A stretch of DNA of 64,000 nt from Triplophysa rosa (lineage: Eukaryota > Chordata > Actinopteri > Cypriniformes > Nemacheilidae). A program made the translations under genes and the position numbers. How positions within the stretch are numbered: position 1 is the first letter of the stretch; each line of letters opens with the position of its first letter. The notes beneath the pieces were generated by a model. The model saw only the letters and a list, made by a program, of their open reading frames with translations, was not told the DNA's origin and did no database searches. Below are positions 12,236 to 22,977 of this stretch, piece by piece. The stretch lies in the NCBI RefSeq assembly GCF_024868665.1, contig NC_079908.1, positions 7,922,345 through 7,986,344 on the forward strand, given 5' to 3'.

Positions 12236-13064
12236 TCATTGAAAAGGAGTGAGTCCAGTGGCAGGTTGGCTTAGAGAATTTTGGTTGTACTCGGCCCAAC
12301 TGAGGTACTGGTTCCAGGTCTCCTGGTGGTCATGGCAAAAGGTGCGCAAGAATCGTCCTCCTTCCTGAATCTTGCGTTCAGTTTGCCTGTTAGATTGAGG
12401 GTGGTATCCTGATGAAAGGCTTACGGTCACACCGAGGAGAGAAAAGAAAGCTTTCCACATCCTGGAGATGAACTGCGGACCACGGTCAGACACTATGTCT
12501 TCTGGAATGTCGAAATAATGAGATTTAGAGAATCTATCCACTACTACAAATATGCATGTGTTACCCGCTGATAGAGGTAGATCTGTAAACAAGTCCACTC
12601 CAAGGTGTGACCAAGGGTGATTGGGCATGAGGAGAGGTAGGAGTTTACCTTCGGGTAGTCGACGAGCACACTTAGAGATTGCACATTCCTTGTAACTTTG
12701 CACAAAAAGTCTTACATCCGCTGCCATGCCTGACCACCAGAAGCTTTGTGTCATGAGCGAGAGGGTTGCGTTGACCCCTGGGTGGCCAGTGGCCAAAGAA
12801 CTCTGGACAGAACGGATGACATCATTATGTTGAGGGAGAGGTATGTACATACGTGATGGAGGACACCCTGGCAGACGAGCAGTGGAAGAGTTGGGCAAAC
12901 GAAAAGGGACTCTGGGAGGATTGATTCTGATGAGGGCTCCTCTTCATGAGGGCTAAAAATTCTAGATAGAGCATCGGCACAGGAGTTCGTGGAGCCAGGA
13001 CGATAGGAAATCAAAAAGTGGAATCTTGAGAAAAACATTGCCCAACGTGATTGGCGGGGGTTTA
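12236..13064 (-). pseudogene. Ty3/gypsy pol: end of RNase H and integrase (defective)
   Basis: The part at 12751-13064 carries the RNase H end and linker (NPRQSRWAMFFSRFHFLISY, then SCADALSR). The part at 12236-12898 carries the integrase: zinc-finger region (TGHPG...C..C), catalytic aspartates in VDLFTDLP and DIVSDRGPQF, and the glutamate in QTERKIQ. Two reading frames overlap near 12751-12898, so a frameshift separates them. About 25 residues usual between SKSHYF and LPEDIVSDRG are missing, and the reading frame stops after GLTPFQ. Inactive. Confidence 0.85.
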
Positions 13065-13065
13065 A

Positions 13066-15065
13066 AGTCCGAGTAAAGTGATATTGAAATATGTGCTCTG
13101 AGTTTGTCACACAACAGAAAAGTGTGTTATTAACCACACAGCCAAATTTGAATGGAGAAAAAAACACCCATGTAAATCAAATAAGTTATCGAAATCTTGG
13201 AAAAACAAGCAGGACTCTCTGTTGGTGCTGAAGCCACACCCACCCGAATCGCTCAACCTGAGTGCCCAGCCCAGTAGGCTATATGTGAATTATGTGAATA
13301 CGTTTTAAGGGAGGATTTGAATTCAAACACGCATGATATTCATCAATACATAATTCAGGTGTCACGATCGTGAGGAGAACCCAAATGCAGGCAGGCATGA
13401 AGGGGTTAACAGGACACTTTATTTTACACCAAAAAACACGCAAAACAAAAAACCCACAGTGGGGAACAAAACACGATAATAAATGGAGAAACAAAACAGG
13501 CACATAAACTCACTAACCTAAAATACAAGGAGTAAGGACCACACTGGAAAAAACTACAATAAACTAACAGACACTAAACTCACGGAACAGGAACACACTG
13601 CACTAGGCACGGAATCAAGACGAACCGGCATGAATACAATACAATCCACGAGCAACAAGACAATGAAACATGAGGACTATTTAAAGGGTAAGACAAACGA
13701 AGGATAACAAGCGAGGGTAGGTGTGAAACATAAGACACGGCAGGGAGACAATACAAGAAACAAGAGGGGTGGGGCCAATGACGAGACACTGGAGAGAACG
13801 CATATTATTGTCAAAAGGACAATAATATGTTTCTCTCCACACATAACCGAAGACTTTGTCATGGCTCTGCTACAGGACCAAGAAAAACATGACTTATAGA
13901 GGCAGAGCCATGACATCAGGAGCAGGTTGAAAGGTATGCGTATTTGGCGTGCTGTCCAGGGAGAGAGCTCTGAGCCCGGCAGTTTCTTAAGAACTCGGAG
14001 TACTCTCCCCATGTCCGGAGAGAAGGCTCCGGGCCCGGTATTAGCCCGAACCCAGAGCGCATTGTAGTTACAAATAGCAGCCGGCAATGTTCAAAGATAG
14101 CATTTGTACACGGAGGCAGCTTAGAGAAACAGGCTTCATAGGCAGCGTAACAGAAGTCTATTTGAATTATAAACAGAGAGCGTCTTTGCTATAACCAATC
14201 ACATATTTAAAAACTACAATAGTAATTTCTCCCTAGAAATGCAATCAAACGTTATTGAAAGTGAAAATTAAACTGACACTTATACAAAACTATGCTCCAA
14301 CGGGCGTTTCGACCGCCATTACATTTTTTCGAGCTTGAGCCTTCTCGACCAATCATGTTCCTCACATGTTGTTATGGAAATGACAGGTCTCCATCATTGG
14401 TTAGCTGTGAAAAGGTGCTTGACAAGATCTTTTTCAGAAAAGTTCAACTTTTTTCAACCTCAAAAGATGCTCTGAGCTGCAGAAAAAGACGTTGGTGCTG
14501 ACATTTTACAAAAGCGATCAGGACTTTTTTTGAAAACACGGTTTACTCCATAGGATAATAATTTAAAACAGACGCTAGCAGCTTCAAAAATTAAGTCAAG
14601 TGTGAACACAGACAGCATTGGCTAATTGTAGTGGTTCTCTCTTGAGCTGATAGGTAGATGCTGGGATTGCTGATAGCGAACCAGCCGGGTGGATTATCTG
14701 CTCGTCTCAAAATTTGTTAATTAAACATCATTCACTGAAGCACGTCGCGATAACGCGCAGTGATCCTCCTTCCATTCGCGTCTGCGTTACCATTTGCTTG
14801 TTATTTGGCGTGAGATTTGTTTAGTTGGGCAGAGTGAGAGCCTGAAAGTTGTGCAAAAAGCTTACAACCCTGAGCTCGTGATTGAGCAGACACCTGATGC
14901 TAGGTGCTCTAGTGATAGGGGAGGGGCCATGCATGCTCGGACAATCCATTGCGTCATCGATCCCCCGTTTTAGCCCCGCCCGTCTTTGTAATGTGTTTCA
15001 GCAATACATTTCTAACATCTATAATGTGTTTAGAAACAATTCTCAGAATTCTCTTTACCTGGACT
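13066..15065. mobile_element. TTAA-flanked DNA element (2.0 kb) inserted in gypsy RNase H
   Basis: It is flanked by TTAA on both sides (13062-13065 and 15066-15069). The ends are imperfect inverted repeats: left AGTCCGAGTAAAGTGA, right (reverse complement) AGTCCAGGTAAAGAGA. Removing it rejoins the RNase H codons (AKRL + NPRQ), which confirms the boundaries. It carries a solo LTR inside (13360-13915); without it the element is about 1.44 kb. No transposase ORF is seen, so it is non-autonomous. TTAA targeting fits the piggyBac or Kolobok groups; the family cannot be fixed by eye. Confidence 0.8.
13360..13915 (-). mobile_element. Solo LTR (556 bp) with TCAGG target duplication
   Basis: Starts TGTCACGATCGTGAGGAG and ends GGCAGAGCCATGACA, bounded by a perfect 5-bp duplication TCAGG (13355-13359, 13916-13920). 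Its minus-strand sequence (TGTCATGGCTCTGC...TCGTGACA) is the same family as the LTR at 22978-23552. It formed by recombination between the two LTRs of an earlier full element. Confidence 0.9.
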
Positions 15066-16215
15066 TTAATCGTTTAGCTTCTCGGAGATATTGAATGTTT
15101 TTGTGCTCTGTATAGATTTGAAAGGGATGATTAGCGCCCTCTAACCAATGCCTCCACTCTTCCAGGGCGAGTTTAATTGCCAGCAGCTCTCTGTTACCGA
15201 TGTTACAGTTCCGATCCGCCGGGGTGAGTTTGACGGTAGAAGGCACATGGATGGAGTACTGGAGGTGTTCCCTGCCACTGTGAGAGCACCGCCCCTACTC
15301 TAGTTGAGGAGGCATCAACCTCCATGACGATAGGTTGAGTGGGATCTGGTTGACCGAGGAGCGATGCTGATGAGAACTTCTTCTTCAGAAGGTTGAACGC
15401 GTCAGTGGCCAAGGGGGACCAGGACAGGGATTTCTGCTTGCTTCTTAACAGGTTGGTGAGTGGAGTAACAGTGGTGCTGAAGTCCTGGATAAATCTCCTT
15501 TAGAAGTTCGCAAAGCTGAGGAAGTGTTGAATTTCCTTGATGGTATTGGGTATGGGCCAGGTCCGTACAGCTGCTACCTTCCCCTCGTCCACTGTAATTC
15601 CTTCTTGTGAGTAACCGAGGAATTGAACTGAAGGGCGATGAGAGCTGCACTTCTCTGCCTTTAGGAAAAGTTGATGTTCACGCAACCGCTGAAGGACCTC
15701 TGCAACAGGGAGACAGTGTTCCTGGGGTTCCTTGGAGTAAATTATTATATCATCAATATAGACAATTACAAATTTGTGGAGGAAGTCTCTCAAAACATTA
15801 TGCATAAAGTCTTGGAATACAAAGGTGCATTTACGAGTCTATATTGCATCACCAGATACTCGTAGCGACCGGTGGGAGTAACAAAAGCTGACTTCCATTC
15901 ATCTCCTCTTCGGATCCGCACCAGGTTGTTTGCACTGCGGAGGTCTAGTTTGGTGAATAGCTTGGCTCCTCGCAGCTGTTCTAGGGAGGATGGGACAAGG
16001 AGAAGTGGATAGCGGAACTTAATGGTGATACGATTGAGGGCTCGGTAATCAATGCAAGGCCGTAAACCCCCATCCTTCTTGGCCACGAAGAAGAAGCTTG
16101 AAGCGGCAGAGGAATGAGAAGGACGGATATATCCTTGCTTCGGGGCTTTGGTGATATACTCCTCCATGGCCTTCTTTTTGGGGAGTGATAATGAGTAGAT
16201 TTTGCCATGGGGCAC
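15066..16215 (-). pseudogene. Ty3/gypsy pol: reverse transcriptase and RNase H (broken)
   Basis: Reverse transcriptase starts around 16215 with the PYR-type region ([20 protein letters not shown], then [11 protein letters not shown]), continues with FTKLDLRSA and [12 protein letters not shown], then in another frame (15500-15805) FVIVYIDDIIIYS with the YIDD active site. RNase H follows in 15066-15412 ([50 protein letters not shown]). The reading frame changes at least twice (near 15800 and 15450), so the protein is not intact. Confidence 0.88.
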
Positions 16216-16297
16216 TGGCTCACCCTCCTGCAGGTTGATTACGCAGTCCCATGGTCAATGGGGGGGGGAAGTATGTCAGAATAATGTCGGTGGTTGA

Positions 16298-16528
16298 CTA
16301 CTCCAGGACGAGGAGATGGATTTCCTCTTCGTGACAGGCGTCCACTTGTAAGGGGACCGGTCCCACTAACAACTTGATTGTCCTCTTGCTCAGTGGTTGT
16401 CCTAATATGGACTGGACTTGGTAGTGGACGGGGATGCTCTTCTTCGGGAGCTTGAGCTGGCGGCAGAGGGCGACAGAGATGAAATTCCCGGCTGACCCAG
16501 AGTCGATGAGGGCTTTGAGAACAAGCAC
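16298..16528 (-). pseudogene. Ty3/gypsy aspartic protease domain fragment
   Basis: Carries the retroviral-type protease signature LIDSGSAGNFIS near its start, with the DSG catalytic triad, and a plausible flap region (SILGQPLSKRTIKLLVGPVP). Lies between the gag zinc knuckle and the reverse transcriptase, the normal gypsy order. Confidence 0.8.
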
Positions 16529-16564
16529 AGAATCAGAAACTCACCAAAAACTCACCAAAGTGCG

Positions 16565-16640
16565 TGGTGGGCAAATGGGGCATGTGAATAACAAATGCCC
16601 CGATGCACCACAGTAAAGGCACAGACCCTGGGTCATTCTC
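16565..16640 (-). pseudogene. gag zinc-knuckle remnant (CCHC)
   Basis: On the minus strand this translates to a CX2CX4HX4C motif (CLYCGASGHLLFTC). It is the last recognisable piece of gag; about 70 bp further on the sequence jumps into the truncated 5' LTR. Confidence 0.75.
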
Positions 16641-16708
16641 CTCTGCCGCTCAGTGAATGGTAATTGGGCGCTGCACTTCCATGGGCTCATTGGTTCTCTC
16701 TGGAGCAG

Positions 16709-16803
16709 GCAGATGAGTGCGGTGATGAGGATCAGGTGACGGGGATTAGTATTCTGGTGAGAGTGAGCGTAGAGCGGTGAGAGAGCCTGTTGATTGCGTG
16801 ACA
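16709..16803 (-). repeat. Truncated 5' LTR of the gypsy element
   Basis: Aligns with 11159-11256 of the complete LTR (shared 'gatgagtgcggtgatgagg' and 'attctggtgagagtgagcg'). About 440 bp of LTR are missing. Confidence 0.85.
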
Positions 16804-16808
16804 GTTAC

Positions 16809-17144
16809 ATTATTAGATTACTTTGCTGTTATTAGTTATATTTGTTTATATTATATATGTATGCCCTGTTACATTATTAGGTTACCATATTATTTACTGT
16901 GTTATTATAAGTCTGCCAGACTTCTGCCACTTTATAATATTTTGTCAGTCTCCTTAAAATGAACTTAAAATTAAACAGGAAGGTCAAGATGGTCAGATCG
17001 TGTTTGACATGCTGTCATGTCCCATGACAATTCAAGACGACACATTTGAGGAGAACAACACACCGCTATAGTGTATTGCACAGGTTATGTTAACACAACT
17101 GTGATGGCTGGAGCAGGATTACTCTGAATTGTTGCCTCTGGTTT
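16809..17144. other. Spacer between gypsy and hAT elements
   Basis: AT-rich sequence with no coding or repeat signature that I recognise. Confidence 0.4.
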
Positions 17145-17152
17145 CTAGTCTT

Positions 17153-19834
17153 CAGGGCCGGATTATCCAATGGGCATTATGAGCACAGGCCAGTGGTGGA
17201 GTCTACGTGATACGCAGGTATATGCCTGCGAAAAGTGCGACACACTGACTTTTGGACCATTGGTGCAACCGGGAGATATGAAACAAAATGAGATCATGAA
17301 AGGCAAGCATTTAAAGTACACTATTTCAGTGTTTTCGTGAGGCTACCCCTGAAGCTACTGCTGCTTCGGGTGATGCTGCAGCAGCTGCAGCAGGTGTAAC
17401 AGAAAATGAGCCCTACAACGCACAAGAAAATGAGCCCTACAAGGGACCCCGCGAACATCTACGCTGATCGCGGGGTCCCTCTTCGTCGCGATAGCGTCCA
17501 GGGGTCGCAATCGCACTTCTCTGTTTGCAGGTGTATTAAACTTTCTGCTGATAACTCACCCCCACTTTTAAAACCACTGCGTATTCTTTAATAAAATGAG
17601 CATATTTGTTATCATTAACATAACTGTAAGGGGATTGTTGGCATATCAAATTGCATAACTAGTCAACTTCACAAAAGTTAGTTTGTGTGGTGAATCATGA
17701 GGGAGAATGAGGGAGAAAGGGAGAGAAAACGTATACTACAATGTTCATAATTGTTTTAGATGATAAGAGATTAGAACTCCTGGCCAGCCTTGTAAAAGGC
17801 AGGCTAGAGACACTGCCAGCAATCAATAAGTGCAACAGGTGCTTGATAAAACTGAACAAATGTTCATTTGTGAACATTTATGTTGTGAACAAATGTATAT
17901 TTATGTCTATAATAGGCGCAGCTTGCACTCATAAGTGTGACCCAGTTTGTGAAAACCAGGCTGAAAATCTAGTTATTAGTGACGACTGACGAGCATCAGA
18001 GTTTGATTTTAACCATTTATTTCAATATGATTTACCGTAAGTCTTTGACATTGCCTGAGTTAGTCAAAATCAAACTAAATTAAAATCTAAAGATTATACT
18101 TTCACAGGATATTCTTTACGTCTTGTTGGTTGCCCTGCTGAAAAAAATAATAGAACTAAACACAATAGATGCAGATGGGAATCAACAGGACACCACTAAT
18201 GCCCAAGACATTTTTTTGTAATAGAAAAATGTGTGGTTCATAATGGTATAATGGAAACCACTACAATTTAAGTAATGGTTTCTATTTTTTTAGCAGGGTG
18301 GGTTTATGTAGAAATAGAATATCAAAAATAAATGACTTTAAAGCTGGGTTTTCAAAGACTGGATGACAAATGTGCATTGAAAATTGCCAGCTGATAAAAC
18401 CTGTGCTTTAGGGATTGCATACATAATACAAGGCTAAATGTAACTCTTAACTGGCTGAGAGACAGTGATTAACAAAACCAGCAAGTCCTCCCAGCTTTCA
18501 TTGGCTCTTGAAATCTTTCAGCTATACAATAAATCTTTCAGAATGCTCTTGATTACATAGAGGCATACTCTATCCATTCGTGAGTGTAGTGGTTCTCATG
18601 GGTTGTCGATCTGGGACAGGTGAGTATGCTGGGGGGATCAGAGTATACTCACTACAAAAACCTAGACTAAACCACTGGCACAGGCCCAGGGGCCCCTGCA
18701 TGCTTGGGGCCCAAGCAAGGGGAAGAAAATTTTGCATAACGGTGTTTCTGCTATATTCATTCTGCCGTGCGCTTCTCTGGCCCACACACACGCAGGTGCG
18801 CACACAAAACAGTGTTTCTAACTTACGCAAGTCTGTCTCTTGATTTGGTCACTTTTACGAGCCCCTTAGCGGCTTTTGTTCAGAAGAAGAGCATAGCAAC
18901 AAATCTAGCGCATTCTTGGATAAACCTTAGCTTTATTGTTGTAAATATAATCCATGAGTTCAAATACCCTCCCGGTTGTCTTAAATCTCAAAAGGTAAGA
19001 GTTTTTTTCATGTATTTGTTGGTGTTTCCTTGCCAATTATGATTTTTATATTGGTATAATGTAGATCACGTCTAACTGCCTTACTTTACCAATATTTAGC
19101 CTTCAGTTTTAGAAAATCCAGAGTGCTTTTACATGCATTGCAAAATGTTTACATACATACAAATATTATGATGTCGTAATAATAATATATACCTAGGCTA
19201 AAGAAGTAAATTTATAATATTCATTAATGCCGTTTAACACATTACGCTTACATAAGAACGTGAGTCGCGAGTGCTTGTTACACAAATAAAGTTTAACAAC
19301 TGGACAAATTACTCTTATAGTATAATCATTGACAAAGCCTGCCCTTTTATTCTTAAAAAAAGAAGATATTTATAATAAAATATTTGAGAATTGCACTAAA
19401 GAATATTCTTAAGAACTTATAATTTACCTTAAAAAACGTTCTTATATTTTATCTTAAGAACAGTTTTGTGAATCCGGCGTGTGAATTATGGAAGAATGTG
19501 ATAGAACTGAATTGGTAGAGGTAAGGCAGTGTGTGCTTGCATATGCCAGTGAGTTACAGGGAAATGTCTTGATATTGTTGCTGATGGCCCAGTAAAACAT
19601 TGTTGCAATCATGCGGTGTAAATCCAGTATGATGGAGGATGTGCAGGTGTTGATATTGTCTTTTAGGTTGTGATTGTAGTTTGTAACCTGTCAATGTAAT
19701 CCTGTGTAAGATATAGGTATTTCCTACACTTAGGACCCTATAGGCTAATTCAAAACTTTATTGTGCGCACGTGTGTATGGGGGAGCCTACAAGACACTTG
19801 TGCCCAGGGGCCTCTGAATTCTTAATCCGGCCTG
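17153..19834. mobile_element. hAT-superfamily DNA transposon, non-autonomous (2.68 kb)
   Basis: Perfect 8-bp target duplication CTAGTCTT (17145-17152 and 19835-19842). Terminal inverted repeats CAGGGCCGGATTA on the left and CAGGCCGGATTAAG (reverse complement) on the right. The 8-bp duplication and CAGG ends are typical of hAT. No transposase reading frame was found in the 2.7 kb; subterminal 'cccaggggcc' words occur at about 18686 and 19804. Probably an internally deleted or filler-carrying derivative. Confidence 0.9.
17442..17480. repeat. Hairpin with 12-bp stem inside the hAT element
   Basis: Stem AGGGACCCCGCG (17442-17453) pairs with CGCGGGGTCCCT (17469-17480) around a 15-nt loop. Just upstream, 'gaaaatgagccctacaa' is repeated 24 bp apart (about 17402 and 17426). 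Confidence 0.8.
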
Positions 19835-19842
19835 CTAGTCTT

Positions 19843-20988
19843 GAGTAATGTTGCTGGTGTCAGGATCTAGACCTATGTGTGTTGTTCAGTGTTCAGCTCA
19901 CGGTCTTTGTCCTGCCTTTAGTATTGAAAGCACCTGCCATCACTTGCCGTTCCCGAAGTACTCACCTATTTAAACTCCTATTTAAAGTAGTGTTTAGTTT
20001 CATTATTATTCATTCTATTCTATTTAGTACATTCTGTTTTTAATATCAATGTATTAACAGCACTTTATATACATTAAAAAGTGATGCATTCTTTGTTTCT
20101 GTACTTTATATGCACCTGTTAAAGCTTATATAAATAATAAGAAAACATACTTGGTGCTCTGTGGTTCCTGGTTTTGAGATGAACTATATATAGTATGTGC
20201 AGTGTACTTCTCAAGTTTTCCATTATTTTTAGCAGTTATACCTCATTTGTTGAGCGCCATGTTACGTCAAGTGCAGAAACTGTCATCTGCAAACATCCTT
20301 AGGATGATACACGTACAATAAGTTTATTGTGCTGATATTCAATGGCATCACTAAAATTGTTATCTTGGATTACTGTTGTCCGGAGTGAATATGGATCAAG
20401 AGAAAGTTCAATACACATGAGGTCAAGGTCTACAAGATCAAAGTCCATAGATAATTTGTTTTTCTAATGAGACAAGAAATCTTCAATTCAACATGTACAA
20501 AGACATGAAAAACACAACCACAGTAAATATGTAGTTCTCTGCTTTAAGTTCAGTATAACCACACATTTACTACAGTCTCACCACAATAACCACAATTTAA
20601 CTACAGTATTTGTAGTGAAAATATGGTCATACAAATGGTCATCAATCTAAGAACACACAGTTACTAGTACTACACCTTAACTATAATATAACCATGGTTT
20701 TATTTCACCCATCGGTGCATCATAACGCTTGAATAATATTATATTTGGTTAGTTTTCTAGATGAGTAAGACTAGACATTGTGAGTTTAAATGAAAATTGT
20801 TTCTTTTAAATTCAAAAGATGGCTATAGATTATAGAAGCTGATTGCTATAGATGCATATCAACAGACATTGATTTGGAATGACTGCCACATAAAGCTCCA
20901 AAACTTTGTCTGAAGTAATAATTAGGCTTAATGCATGAGATAAAGCACAATACATGCTCGGTTGCATTTAACAGTGGTTGAAGATACC
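19843..20988. other. Intergenic, possible LTR relic at its left end
   Basis: A 'tgtcaggatctagacc...' stretch starting near 19858 resembles the start of an old LTR, but no second end or duplication was found. The rest is AT-rich with no gene seen. Confidence 0.3.
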
Positions 20989-21414
20989 TGTCACGGTTAT
21001 GCTCGGACAGAGAACCCAGACACAGACAGCGGGAAGGGATAAGAAAACACATTTATAAATAAAACAGAAAAAACCCATGAGGGGGCAAAACAGGAAATAA
21101 TAATGTAAACAGAAAACTTCCCACATGAATACTACGTAGCGAACTGGCACGGGACAAAAAGCAAGAGGGACCTAAATGGGATAACTAACAAAGGAAAATT
21201 ACATAGGGCAGGTGATGGGAATCAATACTAAGGGCGAAATTATGGGAAACAAGGGGGTGGGGCTAAGAGACGCAACAGGAGGACACATGGCGCAAAGTCA
21301 CAACAAAGGCAACGTGTCTCCACACACAACACAACAAGCACAAAAGACATGGTACTGTCACGACTCTGTCTACAGAAACAGAAAACTCATGACAAGTGGG
21401 ACAGAATCATGACA
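20989..21414 (-). mobile_element. Solo LTR (426 bp), second family
   Basis: Begins TGTCACGGTTATGCTCGG and ends AGAATCATGACA, so it reads TGTCATGATTCTG...CCGTGACA on the minus strand. Flanks are ATACC (20984-20988) and GTACC (21415-21419), a 4-of-5 match to a target duplication. No internal region remains. Confidence 0.75.
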
Positions 21415-21419
21415 GTACC

Positions 21420-22030
21420 TTGAAAGGTTTTATTCATCACTGTTGTACTATCGAGACACTTTCCTTTAGAAAATTAACCATGGTTTTAATGTAGAATTGG
21501 TTTAAAGTAGTTTCTGCCAGAGGAACAAACCTTCTTTTTTAGATGTTCCTTTTAGCCCCAGGCAGGAGCTTGATCATCCTGTCAATCATTTTCCAAATGT
21601 ATTTGAGCAGCCGCCTACTGTACCTTTCTCTTATGTCAGCACTTGCGGCATCCGTCCACCATGCTACTCCTCCCATGATCTCAGGACCGAGCCTCCCATG
21701 ATCTCAGGACTGAGCTCCTTCTCCTTCTTAACATTATTATTTTCATTAAGACTAAACTAGTTTACCTTTATTATTTCATTAAGACAGGATGAGCAGGTGA
21801 CCATGCTGTTTCAAGTACGTGTTTTAATTTATAATTGAATGTAACCTGATGGCTAAAATCAATTCATAATAATTCAAATTTCAGTTTTATTTCTTTTGCA
21901 TAGATTTTTTCAAAATGAATTTTTGCAAAGCAACTTTACACAAAACATTTAAGTAGACAAACAACAAACACGTGAAGAACAAAACTCCAAAATGACAAAG
22001 AATTTCAATAATATAAACACATACAATACT
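21420..22030. other. AT-rich spacer, no gene seen
   Basis: A small duplication 'cctcccatgatctcaggac' occurs near 21670 and 21695. The segment runs into the LTR-element tail at about 22030-22040, whose exact 5' edge I cannot place. Confidence 0.35.
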
Positions 22031-22212
22031 TTAAGAAACCAGGATGATCCCTGGCCTTTAGTGCCAGACTGGGTATCCACTCCCTTGACTACCGTCTCGG
22101 AGGATCGCCTGGCCACCCTTACCCTGGGGAACTCGGCACCTCCATCCGCCTCACCCCCCGCAGTCACTCCACCACCAGCTAGCCTCCGTGGTAGGCGTGG
22201 ACGGAGGGAGTC

Positions 22213-22944
22213 GTGGGACTCCCCGTCCGACTCCTCCAACACGGAATCGTGTCCCCCACCGCTTCCCTGCAGCCGGCCACACGTTCTGTGGGCCGGTCGA
22301 AGAAGAAGAAGAAGAAGCCGAGGAGGGGGGCACCACCCAGGCCTGCCCAGCCACAGGCATCCAGTCCGGTGCAGCCGGCGTCCAGTCCGGAGTCTGGTCC
22401 AGTGTCCAGTCCGGTGCAGCAGCCGGCATCCAGTCCGGTGGTCCAGCCGGCGTCCAGTCCGGTGATCGATCCGGAGTCCCAGCCGGTGATCCAGCCGGTC
22501 TTCCAGCCGGTACAGCAGCCGGCCTTCCAGCCGGCGTCAAGCCCTGTCCAGCCGGCCTTCCAGCCGGCGTCAAGCCCTGTCCAGCCCGCCTTCCAGCCGG
22601 AGTCAAGCTCTGTCCAGCCGGCCTTCCAGCCGGGTCCCAGCCTTGTCCCGCCGAAGCTCAAGTCGGCGGTCCCCCCCAGGACTTCCTCCCCTAAGTCCCC
22701 CAGGACTCCGCGCCCTCGAGCGCAGCCGGGGATTAAGACTGTCCCACCCTGTCCCAACCCCTTTGGACTTCCTCCTATGGACTCTTTTGTTCCCCCACCC
22801 CCCCTTCCATGTTTGTTATTTTTATTCTCCCACCCAAGCCCTGTTGTTATTTTGTCATGTCTGCCGTTGATTTTGTTTTCTCTGTTTTGCGTTGTCCTGT
22901 CTGTCACCCAGTCGGTCTTGTCTCGTCCGTCTACCCCTTGGTGA
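22213..22944 (+). pseudogene. Proline-rich ORF at the 3' end of the LTR element
   Basis: An open frame of 243 codons ends 33 bp before the LTR. It has a basic patch (GRSKKKKKKPRRG) followed by many SSPVQPA/FQPASSPVQP-like repeats and a hydrophobic tail (LLFLFSHPSPVVILSCLP region). There is no resemblance to gag, protease or polymerase. Position suggests the 3'-terminal ORF of the element, env-like only by location. The overlapping frames on both strands are GC-repeat shadows. Confidence 0.5.
22495..22645 (+). repeat. 33-bp coding minisatellite in the proline-rich ORF
   Basis: Three to four copies of a 33-bp unit (cagccggccttccagccggc + gtcaagccctgtc) encode the QPAFQPASSPV repeat. Shorter 'ccagtccggtg/ccagccggcgt' variants extend upstream to about 22370. 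Confidence 0.8.
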
Positions 22945-22977
22945 GCACCTGGAGGTGCTCATTAAAGGGGGGGCTTC

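Larger units (their letters stand above)
10722..16803 (-). mobile_element. Ty3/gypsy LTR retrotransposon, defective, with nested insertions
   Basis: The insertion is bounded by a perfect 5-bp target duplication GTTAC (10717-10721 and 16804-16808). Read on the minus strand, a complete 3' LTR (11256 to 10722, TGTCACC...CTGTCACA, 535 bp) is preceded by a purine tract (rc of 'gtacccccctccat'). The internal region keeps a gag zinc knuckle, protease, reverse transcriptase, RNase H and integrase in that order. Only about 95 bp of the 5' LTR remain (16709-16803), abutting the end of gag, so most of the 5' LTR, the primer-binding site and most of gag are deleted. Two foreign segments interrupt it (about 11401-12165 and 13066-15065). 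The element cannot be autonomous. Confidence 0.9.

Noticed and set aside
12018..12299. Minus-strand ORF that continues past the integrase
   Set aside because: Only its first part is gypsy integrase tail; the rest reads through an inserted repeat.
22179..22907. 242-codon Gly/Trp/Thr-rich frame antisense to the proline-rich ORF
   Set aside because: It is the mirror of a GC-rich coding minisatellite (GWKAGWTGLDAG repeats) and has no independent support.
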